A DNA stretch of 64,000 nucleotides, from the NCBI GenBank assembly GCA_016800925.1, contig JABCPU010000315.1, positions 1 to 64,000 of the forward strand. Direction: 5' to 3'. The notes below the pieces were generated by a model, which saw nothing but the letters and a program-made list of their open reading frames with translations, was not told the origin of the DNA and did not search any database. This document shows, piece after piece, positions 45,484 through 56,539 of this stretch. The position numbers and the translations under genes are program-made. Within the stretch, counting starts at the first letter, position 1. Each line of letters starts with the position of its first letter. The stretch is from Suillus spraguei (taxonomy: Eukaryota; Basidiomycota; Agaricomycetes; Boletales; Suillaceae).

Positions 45484-46952
45484 ATGACTTCCTCCGCAAC
45501 CACTTCCTTCCCTACTGCTTACATCCACCCTGTCACTGAAGAAACTTACACCACCGCCAATCAATATGACGACCTCATCAGAAACATTGATGGAAACTCC
45601 TTCATCGAAGCCGCCCTCCTCTGCCCTGGACATGCAACTGAGATTGAAAAGATCCTTACCGGCAAGGATGCGTTTGTTACCATCCTCCTTACCAATATCA
45701 TCTGCACAGCTGCCCTCATCGAAACTCTATGCCATGACATCCAAGATGATACTATCCATCAATGAATCCTACACTGCCAGAAACGCATTCACGCTTACAG
45801 GCTGCTTCTCCTTCCCAATTCTTTTAAGGCTGATATTGAAACGGCTATTCACATCGTGGCCGAGCATCGAGCAGGCATGGCTAGACCTCCCTCTCTGCAA
45901 AAAGATCCACTCCCAATTCCTGCTCCTCCCACCCGTGATTTGGGCACTCGTTCTAATATCACTGCCCTTACTGGCTTACTTGCTGCTGTTCAGGAAGCCA
46001 ATAACACAGCCGACGCCATCATTGGAGAACTTGAAGAAGCAACGGTCGACTCCAGAAAAGCAAGAGGATTGGTAGCTCGCTTAATTGACGCCATCCATCA
46101 TTACAAAACACAACACACACCATCCCCAGTCAATGCTACCACCACGCTTGATGAGGACACAGAACCTCCTCATCATTTACTGAATGCTCCTCACACACGA
46201 GAATGCGGTGTAACCAAAGAACTACATAACGAGCTTGCTGAGATTATCGTGCTCGGGAATCTTGCAGCAGGAGAACTAGATAACAAGCTCGCTGGAGTTA
46301 CCACGCTCAGTCATCAGTTGAAAGAACTTCATATCCATCCACCTATGGTCATCCCTCATGTCTTCGACTCTACAATTCCCGTCCTCGTCGAAGCTTTAGG
46401 ACCCACAACCTCCTCAGATCCCGACAAGTTGCTAGCTGCAGCCGTCGTGACACCAGCACCTTCCATGTATACTGTTAACGACAACCAAATCAAGGATATC
46501 TGTTCTAGCAATGGACAAGCCCTCAGACGTATTACTCGCAAATGTGGAAAGAAACGTGCATGATCTACAAGTCCTCATTGCTGCATCGTTGCCCCAACCC
46601 CACTTCGTAAAATGAATTCCAACCCTGATGAAAACATGAAATGTTGAGTCTGCAGATTACTTGAGCATCGTCAGAAGAATTAATTGTGCGAGTACCAGTG
46701 TGGGGTTTGTTGGTATTGGTCGCCAACCCACTTATCCATCTACTGTCCCCAACAAGTTGGAACTCCCCCCTTCACACTAACTTGGAAGGATAACGGATTC
46801 TATGACGCACTTCGTTCTTGGGAATGACAGCTTCATGAGACTCTAAACGACGAGCTGGTGCCGAAGAAGCTGCATATATGATGAGTGGTGTTCTTGATGA
46901 AGACTACGAGTTCAGCGATGATCCAATCTACTATGAGAATGCTCCAGAATAA
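45484..46952 (+). pseudogene. Extra third ORF of the LTR-D Ty3/Gypsy family, G3 copy (fuller version)
   Basis: The ATG at 45484 follows the pol stop by some 26 bases. The frame encodes SFPTAYIHPVTEET, SFIEAALLCPGHATEIEKIL, a hydrophobic LTGCFSFPILLR segment after a shift, AIHIVAEHRAGMARPP, a long helical part (AAVQEANNTADAIIGEL, then RKARGLVARLIDAIHH), ELHIHPPMVIP, RRITRKCGKK, a knuckle remnant near 46640-46690, CPQQVGTPPF and TLTWKDNGFYDALRSWE, ending YYENAPE at TAA 46950-46952. Length near 490 codons. TGA at 46561 and 46645 stand where G2 has Arg. The match to G2 over the whole length shows that this is a regular part of the element, not a chance ORF. Confidence 0.75.
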
Positions 46953-46989
46953 GTAAAGTGCGGTAACTTTACGTGTAAAACAGGGGTAA

Positions 46990-47459
46990 TGTTACAATTG
47001 TACATGCCCCTATTTATTTTCCTCTCCTCTTTACCTTGTATATTATGTAACATTATCTCGACTCATATGCTCAATGCATCTGTACCATAGTTGCCTTCCT
47101 TCTTTGGATACGCACTTACATTCTCATGTCTCTCTTGGTCTGTGCGCACATATTGGCTTATTTAAGCATGTTGTATTACACTTGTGTACTTTACTTTAAT
47201 CTTACTGGGTTTTACCTGGAATATCTTCGCTTAGGTCTCCAACCTAAGTCATCTGAATTGTCTCTAATTCTAAGCACTCCTTAGCCTTAGACTCTATTCT
47301 ACTGATCATCTTAGAGTCGCGACTCTTCAATCGAACCCTTGATCCTACTCAGAACACTTCCTTGTAGCAGTCCTCATTCTCTTTTAATATAGTCGAACCT
47401 CCCAGCAGACTGGCTGTGTCTTATCACTGTCACTGGTGACGCCACCCCAGTTCATAACA
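46990..47459 (+). mobile_element. LTR family D, 3' LTR of G3
   Basis: TGTTACAATTGTACATG to GTTCATAACA, 470 bp, preceded by the purine-rich AACAGGGGTAA. Same family as 44903-45346. The flank after it (CGCAA) begins the KDZ remnant. Confidence 0.9.
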
Positions 47460-48470
47460 CGCAAACTCAAAACTCAATGGCACTACATTTCTGAGAAGCT
47501 CGATAAGTGCAACATGAAGTTCTTGCAATGGAGGTTAATATGGGCATAAGCCAACACTGGGAACCCTTTTGCCAGAATATCAAGCTGCTATGAAGTATAT
47601 AACAACATGGGAATATCACCGCACTCTAGACAGTCTGCAATGGCTTGTGGTACAATGACTGTTTGAACTATAGTGTCTCAATGTCACACAAACAGGTAAG
47701 TTGTAGCATGATTTACAAATTATTTATTAACATAATCTACAGCATATAAAATGCAGATACAAATCTCAAAGTCCCTTCAAACACATTGGCAAGCTATCCA
47801 AAATGCCATTAAGAAATACAATGAGGCTGCTGCAAAGTTGGAACCTCCGTGACCTACACTTGAATGGTCCAAAGTCTCATACTACCAGTTCCTTGATGAA
47901 TTTACTCTCCTGTGCAACACACGTCAATATATTTGTGACAAACCATGGGTGAAGCCAGCTATGCACAAGACCATGCACCAACACCAACACATTCAATGAG
48001 TGCATGAAAAAGTTCTCCGCTGCAATGTAGAAATCCAAAGACTCCATTCTGCCATCCTGGATGAACAGCACCACTTCAAAAAGGTTATTGGGGAGTTGGA
48101 GGCTGCAGGATCACTTTTGCTTGTAGCAGTGCAGGAGACTGCTAAGATCTGCACTCTTGTTAATGGTCAACTTCTTGTATGCATCACTCAAGTCTATTCT
48201 CTTCCTGGTTTCACTGGAAACCCCTCCCCTGGCATCAGAGAAGGTGCGGTTGCAGAGGAGGACCCTGTGAATGATGGCCTTGAACCTCATGACGACTTGA
48301 ATGAACCTCACAGCAATAATGAAGCTGATTCATTGGAGGAGGATGACCTCTGCACAGATATAGGAACTGTTGTAGAACATATCTCAGACTTAGCTATACT
48401 TAACATAATTTTGTTTTACAGACATTTTAATTCAATGAATGCACTGGAGCCTCAAAAGATTAATCAATAA
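47460..48470 (+). pseudogene. KDZ-type transposase, C-terminal remnant
   Basis: After a decayed first part and an intron-like GTAAGT at 47696, the plus strand reads ISKSLQTHWQAIQNAIKKYN, PTLEWSKVSYYQFLDEFTLL, KPWVKPAMHKTM and NVEIQRLHSAILDEQ. In my recollection this is the characteristic C-terminus of the Kyakuja-Dileera-Zisupton transposases of mushrooms. An acidic tail follows (EADSLEEDDLCTD). Several stops; the catalytic core is absent. Confidence 0.6.
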
Positions 48471-48479
48471 AGTATCAGT

Positions 48480-50776
48480 TGTTGCAAATTCATGTGGCCA
48501 AGATTTGTGTGTGTGTTTATGCATTGAAGCATTGAATCAATTACCAATCAATCAGTGTCAATCAGCATCCATATCACCATCTCTCTTGCAAACTCTCAAG
48601 ATCTCACCAACCGCAGACTCTCAAATCTATTTTGTGCACTTGCAGAGCTCTATGTGGGCGATAATTAGAGGAAGGGCATCAGGGATCTATGATGAACAGT
48701 GGGCTTTTTTGTGAATCAACATTCACATCTTTTAACACCAACTGACAAGGCCATTTATCACCTGTGGGTTTAGAAGCCCATCTTTTCCAATTCCCATCAA
48801 GACGGACTCAAGAAGGAAGCACACACCATCTATTCATGCCTTCAGCCCATCACAAGCCAGTTTAAAGACTCAACACTACCAATCCACGTTGCTTGTGCAT
48901 ACTATGTGTCTAAGAGTGTTTGAGAACTTTTTCATGGTCAGATGAGAAGGTTTTACACTGTTGTGGTGGGCCATAAATCTAGTATCTATTTAACTTGGTG
49001 AGATTCAACATATATACACTATTCCTTCTAATCTTTGTTATTTAAGGGCTGAATGTCAGATGCCTTCATGCTCTTGCATGGGTGCTGTAACAATGGAGCA
49101 AGTCCAGATGCCTTCATGCTTTTGCTCAGGTGTTGCTCATGCTTGGTGAGTACCAGGTCAGAGACAAAGTCAACAGCTAGGTCATCAGCAAGTCTACCAA
49201 CATGTATGAGAGATTTTGGGCATTCAACACAGTCTTGATGAACCCTCATTTGATGACACTCCACTTCCATCATTTGGAGAGCTCGCTGATCATTACTTAC
49301 AGACTCATGGGTACACTCCCTGTGTAGTTCTTGTGATAGCATACTCCCTTGACACCATGACTACTTGTACTGAGTTTGTTGATGTACTATCTTGTCATGG
49401 AATGCCTACCACTGAGGTATTTTTCCTTTGGTCTTTGATCAACACTAGTGATGACAATACCATCAATACTTAATTGGTTGTGAAAGTCATGTGTTTGTGT
49501 ATAAAATATCATGTTACTTAGCTTTTCTTCATGTAGTGTGCTCTGACTTGCACTTGCTCATACTCAGACCCACCGTGAAACATCCAACTGCAAACAGTGA
49601 AGGTGACATTTGGTATTCATTGGCTATGTGCAAGTTACAGACATTCAAACCACATACTTCATGGCGCACACACACAAAGGCATACTATAAACTTAACATG
49701 GCTCAAAAGGCAGTCCTGATGAAAAAACAAGAGGAACATCACATAGAATATAATGATGCCCTCATAGAGGCCAGGGAAACCATCTGCTGTCCTGCATGAT
49801 ATGAGAATAATGCATGGACATGACTGCTAGGTGACCCACAAAAGACCATGTCTGTTAGCTTAGCCCTCATACTAGTCAACCCATACCTTGGTACCATACC
49901 TTGGTTCAAAACACTTCCAGACATTTCTGCTGATTCACAAATCTGCATTGTTTGAAGAAAAGTCATATGTGAGATGGGAATCACATGATGACCTAGTTGA
50001 TGTGAGAAGAAGATTGAAGGTTTAGGTATAGCCTTACCTTTGGCCTATTCATTTTGGCTAGAGAAAACCATAGAAAAAAGTTCAAAGCCTACAAAAAACC
50101 TACCAAAAACAACCTATGTTTTACCTATTTTTATTGTACTATTATTCTTGTCTCTTCTTCTCCATTTTTCTCCTACTATTTCTTACTATTAGCATGCCTT
50201 GATACCCCCAACACTTCATAAAATTGTACCTACAGGGTATGATATAATGATGATGTCATAATGATATCACTTCATTCTGGACAGTTCTGTTTCACTTCTA
50301 GAACATTCTGCTCCATAGAATAGAATGTTATAGAATGTTCTGCTCCACTATGATGTCATAGATGATGTCATGGCTCCACCTTTTCATTTTATTCCTATCC
50401 TTTTGAGTTTGGATGAATATTTTGATTGGTTCTCTCTATATTTAGCTTACATAACTATTTTCCCATGCTACATGTATGAAAGGAGAGCCCATTCTCCTCC
50501 CAAAAAATAGGATCTCCCACTTGTCACTATATTTCAGGAGTAATATTTCTCAAGGCTTGCAAAGTTAGTCACTTTGAAGCATTGTTAAACCAAGTGCAGG
50601 GTAATGAATTCCCTTGAGACCAATCACACAGTCATACTATTTTCAGAGTTAGGTATACAATATACCTAGAAAGATAGTCAGTTATATCAGAGACCACATC
50701 TCTCCAGTTCATATCTCTCTGACCAGCACATATCCTGGTCCACGTATTCTATTCTCATAACTTTGAGAATCCTATC
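48480..50776 (+). other. Unresolved remnants of one or more genes
   Basis: Plus-strand coding-like scraps occur without a continuous chain. Near 48940-49005, RRFYTVVVGHKSSIYLTW resembles the start of the viroplasmin/RNase H1 hybrid-binding fold, a tentative call. At 49216-49470 there is YLQTHGYTPCVVLVIAYSL. At 49620-49990 there is SLAMCKLQTFKPHTSW followed by a helical, Lys/Glu-rich piece. I recognise no full gene. Between 50000 and 50776 no coding was seen; AT-rich sequence and a short palindrome around 50290-50345 (AGAATGTTATAGAATGTTCT) are present. Confidence 0.3.
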
Positions 50777-51010
50777 CCAGTCTATTGTCTAGAAGGTTCA
50801 TTCCTAGACAACTCTACCCAAGTTCCCAAGTTCTAGTGCCTAGGAGGATCATTCCTAGGCCAATCTATTCAAGTTCACAAGTCCACTGCCTAGAAGGTTC
50901 ATTCCTAAGCCAATCTATTTCACTCTCAGTTTATTGTCTAGAAGAATCTTTCCTTGACAAATCTATCCACGTACACCCAGTTCATAGCCTAGACAGTCTA
51001 CCCTAGGCTC
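50777..51010. repeat. About 50-bp imperfect tandem repeat
   Basis: Four to five diverged units follow the pattern TGYCTAGAAGGTTCATTCC then TAGRCMAWTCTAYYCAAG (start positions near 50785, 50840, 50888, 50937, 50986). It may lie inside an old LTR, but no LTR ends or target duplication could be fixed. Confidence 0.65.
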
Positions 51011-51169
51011 AGTCTTCCAAGAGCAGATTTCTGAAGAAAGCTCCAGCTAAGTTAGTCACTTGATTAGTTTAGCAGGCCTCCAAAGAACTCACACATTATC
51101 TACCACAAAAACTGGAAAAGTCATAGACCGTGTTAATCGAGGACTAGCAAGAAGTCTTATCCTAGTGTA

Positions 51170-52680
51170 ATTGTGGTGTCATTACATTCCTTACATGCTT
51201 TTATATAAGACCCTCAGATATCAAGATACTGCAACAAAGCAGAAGAACTTTTTCGAAGGTTTGGAAAGCACAATGTGGATTACTACTATGCTGAGATCAT
51301 GCAACATTCACATCTTAAATCTCACAAGTGTGGTCTCAACTGATGGAATGCTTTTGTTTTGGGAAAACTGAAGGAACACAATAAGGTACACATTCCTTCT
51401 CGTGATTGACCATCTAACTAACAATCTGGTCCTTAGAACTGGCACAGAATGGTAAAAGAAAGCAGAAAGTTAGCACCTTCATTGCTGAACTTCCTACCCA
51501 GTGGAAAGGCATGACCATGGAGGAGCAGGAGCTAGCTATGGATGACTTAATGCTCAAGATCAGTGAACAATGTGAAGTGAAGGATCTCACAGTCCACAAT
51601 GTCCCATTACACAACAGTAGAAAGACCTTAGAGTCCATGGATCGTGAGGTACATATTTTTTGCCCATGAAAACAAACCCTGACACTTGACTTATAGTTGG
51701 AGGCCCTTTACACATGCATGGGGATGGAGATTATTCTGTTCATTGTCCATTCTGATGTTGACCATTTTAATCAACCTCACATCTTTCAAACTGATCATGC
51801 TGCATCTTTCTTCAATGCTTGCTTTGGAAGTTCCATTAATCAAGTTGTGCTTTGCCTTGAAGGCTACAGTGTGGCTGGTGTACAGGGTAAGTAGTACAGT
51901 GAATGCTGGCGCAATGTTTTGAAGGTTGACTATTGTTTCTACTAGGTATGGCAAAGACTCACATACAGGAGGTCCTTGAGTGGAAGAAGAAGACCAGCGA
52001 GCTCATTTTAACAAAAATCTGTGAGTTGTCTCTTTTTCAAATGCCTCCATCACTTATCATTCATTTTTCAGAGGAAGCAGCGGCTCCACTGAAGATTTCA
52101 TGGAAGTAATATGTTAATTTCAATGACAACATCACTTCCAAGTACTGTGTCATCTGCAAGAACTACCACTCTCCAAATTTTGTTACCCTGGGGATATTAG
52201 CTCTCTCAATGAGCTTCATGTTCTCTTTCATGCCTTTATGATGAATGCAACTAAATTCCAGAGGCTTTCAGATATGGAGCAGCACTTCCAGTAAGCATTG
52301 ACACAGTCTAGCAGGAACTCAAGCGACACCAGTGGTGACAACACAAACTCTATTGACACAAACTCCAATGACGCCAAATCCAATGGCATGAACTCCAATG
52401 GCGCTAATTCTAATGACGCAAATTTTAATGAGGAAGGAGTGGGTTCAGAGGAGGGAAATACATCAGTGGTGTGCTCTACAGCAACAACCGAGGCTCAATC
52501 TCACAACAGAAGGAAATGCAAGACTCCCCAAGCACGCAATTCATCAACTTCATGTCCACCTTTGGTGGAATTGCTATGACAGTCTCAAGAAGCCTCGTAC
52601 AACCAGGAAGGACAAAGGCATCCCTTGAGGCCCAAGGAAGACAAAAACTCATGCGGGGAGCACTGCCAGTGGCAACCCCC
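51170..52680 (+). pseudogene. Unknown-function basidiomycete family gene, decayed
   Basis: Pieces in order: HNVDYYYAEIMQHSHLKSH, GKLKEHNK, AELPTQWKGMTMEEQEL, CEVKDLTVHNVPLHN, LYTCMGMEIILFIVHSDVDH, IFQTDHAASFFNACF, AGVQG and, after a GTAAGT intron near 51888-51945, MAKTHIQEVLEWKKKTSEL, then YVNFNDNITSKYCVICKNY and a Ser/Asn-rich tail. The order matches a family of paralogs I recall from mushrooms, often near KDZ elements; function unknown. Stops and shifts are frequent. Confidence 0.5.
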
Positions 52681-52689
52681 TGACAACTT

Positions 52690-53856
52690 TCCTGCAGCCA
52701 CTGGCAACCCTGTTCCTACCCCTACTACATCTTGATTACTACTATGCCACTGCTCATAGCTTGATTACCCTTACAAATGCCTGTATTATTATATATTATC
52801 ATATATAGTTGCTTTTGTGTTATATCTACTTGAATAAGTCATAGTTGAAGTATTTTATGCCCCTACATTGAAAAATGGTGATTTTATACTTAAATTTGAG
52901 CAAGATATTGAGCTTGTTGTTGACGATGATGAGCACAACAGGTTGGGATGTTGCTGACAATGGCTAACTATATGACTAATGCTAATGTCTTATCTGTGTA
53001 AATGAGGCGGGTTTGCAGCAGTACCTGATAGCCTGCTGATATAGTCTCACAGTTGAAGGGAGTGATTTTCTTTAAGGTATATAAATCAGCATTTATTGAA
53101 CTATATGCTGGCAGTGTATGTGATTGATGTATTCCATGCTAATTAGGTTGCTGATCCACCCTTGGAATACCAAGCTAATTGAACACTACCTCAGTGCCAG
53201 GTATGCCAGCAATCCACTGGCCCAGGATGCAACCCCAAGCACACAGTTAACATTTCCTAGCAGTCCGCAACTGGAGTCAGTTCAATTGCCTGTAAGATAT
53301 GCCACACACCTTGTTCATTCATGATCTGACATACAAATCCACAGGCAACAATGCAGAGTTTTAGTTCCACATCTATAGTATACTCAGCAGCTCTTCTGCC
53401 CAGTGTTGATCCTGAGAAATTAGAATTATCCCAAAACTGCAGCCTAAGTGCTGACTCAAGCCTGAGAGATCTTCACTATCCGAGCACATCAAAAACTGTG
53501 ACCTGCAATGGTTTAAGGCGCAACAAGCAGCTGCTTGTGATTCAAATATTGCAAGTCCTGTGATAGACCCAGCTGCTCAACCTGGTATGCTTGTGTTATT
53601 GAATTATGTAGCAGAAGCCCCTGCTGCAGAGAAGTCAAAGCTGTCTTGCATACCAGAGAGGATATATCCAAGACTGCCACCCAGCAGATTGATAACAACG
53701 AACCAGCCTGCAGCTGCAGAAATTATTCATCGGTAAAGTACTTTGGCCAGTGTTCCAGCTCCTGTAGATATCAAGCAATTAAACAAAGAAATGATCATGC
53801 ATGCTGTAATCGATCTTACTATTAGTGACCCACAACCAGAAAGTGCACTTCAAGAT
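52690..53856 (+). other. No recognisable gene; possible tail of the preceding family
   Basis: Short plus-strand frames at 53124-53324 and 53351-53563 are Ser/Pro/Gln-rich and show intron-like gaps. They may be low-complexity C-terminal exons of the preceding remnant or a separate dead gene. Nothing was recognised. Confidence 0.3.
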
Positions 53857-54618
53857 TGTTAAGACCGTACTCAAAGGTAGAGAGATCTGAAGGGCTTTGG
53901 CCTCAGTTCATGCACTGTGCCCCTTTCCCGAGTAATGCCCCTTATTTCAGGGAGAAGTTATACATCCGAAGATTGAAGGAGTTGTGTGATGGATCGGAGT
54001 CCGAAGGTATCGGATATGATACGTCGAAGGTTATCCGGAATGTAGGAATAGAACAAAGATTAAGACTAGCTTTGGAACGAATTCCTAACTAGAAACTAAC
54101 AGAGATAGACTATCCAAGATAGAGTCGGAGATATAGACTATAGGAATCAATCCCAGTCTCGGAAGATGACTTAGAGCGGAAAGTGGCTTAAGTCTGGAGG
54201 AAGCAGAATGAGCAGAATCTAAGATGATATTTGAAGTAAGGTTCTATGAAGATCTACAAGTGGTTTATATACGGTAAGTATCTAAGACAGATAATCAACA
54301 AGTCCGGGACCGAGGGCTATTACGAAGTGTAACGGAAGTTTATTAGTTAATGCGCAGCGGATCAGTAAGCACGAATCGGAAATGAAACACAGGTAACAGA
54401 TCAGTGACACAGGAAGGAATTATACACAGCCGGAGTACTGGAAACAGGATGAGCGACGAAAGGAGATAGACGCAGATATACACAAGGGAGATAGAGTGCG
54501 AGAAGTGAGCACATTCGGATGAATGATCTGGACAGGACCTGTGGAACAGACGGAAATAGAATCAATCAGATCTGATCGGATATGGTCGGATCTGAGATTA
54601 GAAGTATGGTATATGATA
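53857..54618 (-). mobile_element. LTR family A, left member of an inverted pair
   Basis: Same family, 762 bp, with one end mutated from TGACA to TGATA. Flanks are AAGAT (53852-53856) and GTGTA (54619-54623), which do not match each other but match the reverse complements of the flanks of the LTR at 55079. Confidence 0.9.
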
Positions 54619-55078
54619 GTGTATCAATGTCTCCAGTGCACCATTTCCAGTGGATTGTATGGGAGACTAGGAAGATGATAGCAAGGAACGACACACATAA
54701 TTTTGTTCCAAATCACTGTAAACCACTAAATTTGCGTACACACAGAAAATTGACACATACAATGTTAGTGAGGACTTGATATGCTTCAACTTGGTCCACT
54801 GAGCAATGTGGAAAATAATGTGAATCACTGAAGTTGAAAGTGATGTTAGAAGTCCTGCAAGCTGGTCCAAGTCCGCCAGATATTCAATTACAATCATTTT
54901 CCCTCCAAATCTTGGGGAATTGGCCTGCAGATATTGGCATTTATTGACTGGTGTATGGTCCAAAGTGTCGCAGGTGGCTTTGTTGGAGCCAGGGAAACTG
55001 TATTTTGTCTTGGCAAGGACATGGTGGCATCACGAGTGATGTTCTCTGGTGCACCTGAGGGATGTGTTTCTGAATCTC
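54619..55078. other. 460-bp segment inverted between two LTR-A copies
   Basis: The 5-bp flanks show the crossed pattern expected after recombination between two inverted solo LTRs: left outer AAGAT pairs with inner right ATCTC (one mismatch to its reverse complement ATCTT), and inner left GTGTA pairs with outer right TACAC (perfect reverse complement). The segment belongs to the surrounding unknown remnant. Confidence 0.65.
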
Positions 55079-55820
55079 TGTCATATACCATACTTCTAAT
55101 CCCAGATCCAACCATATCCGATCAGATCCGATCAATTCTATTTCCATCCATTCCACAGGTCCTGTCCGGATCGTTCATCCGAATGTGCTCACTTCTCGCA
55201 CTCTATCTCCCTTGTGTATATCTGCGTCTATCTCCTTTCGTCGCTCATCCTGTTTCCAGTACTCCGGCTGTGTATAATTCCTTCCTGTGTCACTGATCTG
55301 TTACCTGTGTTTCATTTCCGATTCGTGCTTACTGATCCGCTGCGCATTAACTAATAAACTTCCGTTACACTTCGTACATAGCCCTCGGTCCCGGACTTGT
55401 TGATTATCCATCTTAGATACTTACCATATATAAACCACTTGTAGATCTCCGTAGAACCTTACTTCAATATCATCTTAGATTCTGCTCATTCTGCTTCCTC
55501 CAGACTTAAGCCACTTTCCGCTCTAAGTCATCTTCCGAGACTGGGATTGATTCCTATAGTCTATATCTCGACTCTATCTTCGGATAGTCTATCTCTGTTA
55601 GTTTCTAGTTAGGAATTCGTTCCAAAGCTAGTCTTAATCTTCGTTCTATTCCTATGTTCCAGATAACCTTCAGACGTCCGGATCCATCACGCAACTCCTT
55701 CGGATCTTCGGACGTATAACTTCTCCCTGAAATAAGGGGCATTACTCAGGAAAGGGGCACAGTGCACGAACTGAGGCCAAAGCCCTTTGGATCTCTCTAC
55801 CTTTGAGTATGGTCTTAACA
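55079..55820 (+). mobile_element. LTR family A, right member of an inverted pair
   Basis: 742 bp, TGTCATATACCATAC to GGTCTTAACA. Flanks ATCTC and TACAC do not match each other; see the inverted segment 54619-55078. Confidence 0.9.
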
Positions 55821-56430
55821 TACACTCACTATGCTCATGGCCCACATCTGGAGACCTTTCACTGCAGACAAAGTGGGATGGGAAGGATTTTATCATTCCC
55901 CTAGCTCTGCTAATTTTTGTAAGCATCAGTATCATACTGGATTACAATGAAGTTGAAAGGTTTTGTTTGACAGGTTACTCCAGACAATTGTATCAATATC
56001 TCTGCTTTTATCAGGAGCAGAGAAAATACCTTTTCAGTTATCCAACAGAACAATATGTCAGAATATTTGTTTGTGTTCCTTGTCCACAGTCCTACATCAG
56101 AGCAACTCAGCCATCTTGCTTCATGCAGAAGTAGGCATGAGGAGTGGGTGAAGAGTATACATGATCTTGGCAAACTTGAGCCGATGGAATCGGCATGGAA
56201 GCAATCGCCATCAGAAGTTATATGATCCTACCATATCAACTTACATGTTGTACTTAAGGGCCTGGACAGCTGTCAATCACTGGGAGTTGATCCATTTGTT
56301 GAACAAATTCACAAAGACAAGTTCAATGAGATTAAAAGGGCAATTAACAACCTGTCTCCCACAGAGAAGGCTGAGTTTGACCAGTATTTACAGTATGTGT
56401 TAACAATTGGACCATCACAGGCATGAGACA
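55821..56430 (+). pseudogene. Unrecognised gene tail
   Basis: Coding-like pieces RSRHEEWVKSIHDLGKL, VDPFVEQIHKDKFNEIK and LSPTEKAEFDQYLQYVL lie at 56120-56420, followed by TGA near 56422. It continues the remnant that the LTR-A pair interrupts. No family recognised; helical and charged. Confidence 0.35.
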
Positions 56431-56539
56431 CTGAGGTTTCAAGTTTGTGGACATCTGATTCAGATTAGATGTAGTGTAAATAGTAATACAGATAATCTAC
56501 TAGTATATAATACCATGATCTTTCTGATAATCAGACCGA

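Noticed and set aside
43395..46952. Interpretation of the third ORF as an envelope gene
   Set aside because: No signal peptide, convincing membrane anchor or cleavage-site pattern is visible, and the C-terminal half has nucleic-acid-binding style cysteine clusters.
50230..51180. Possible solo LTR related to LTR-C
   Set aside because: Some shared phrases, but no TG...CA ends with matching target duplication could be found; only the tandem repeat inside is reported.
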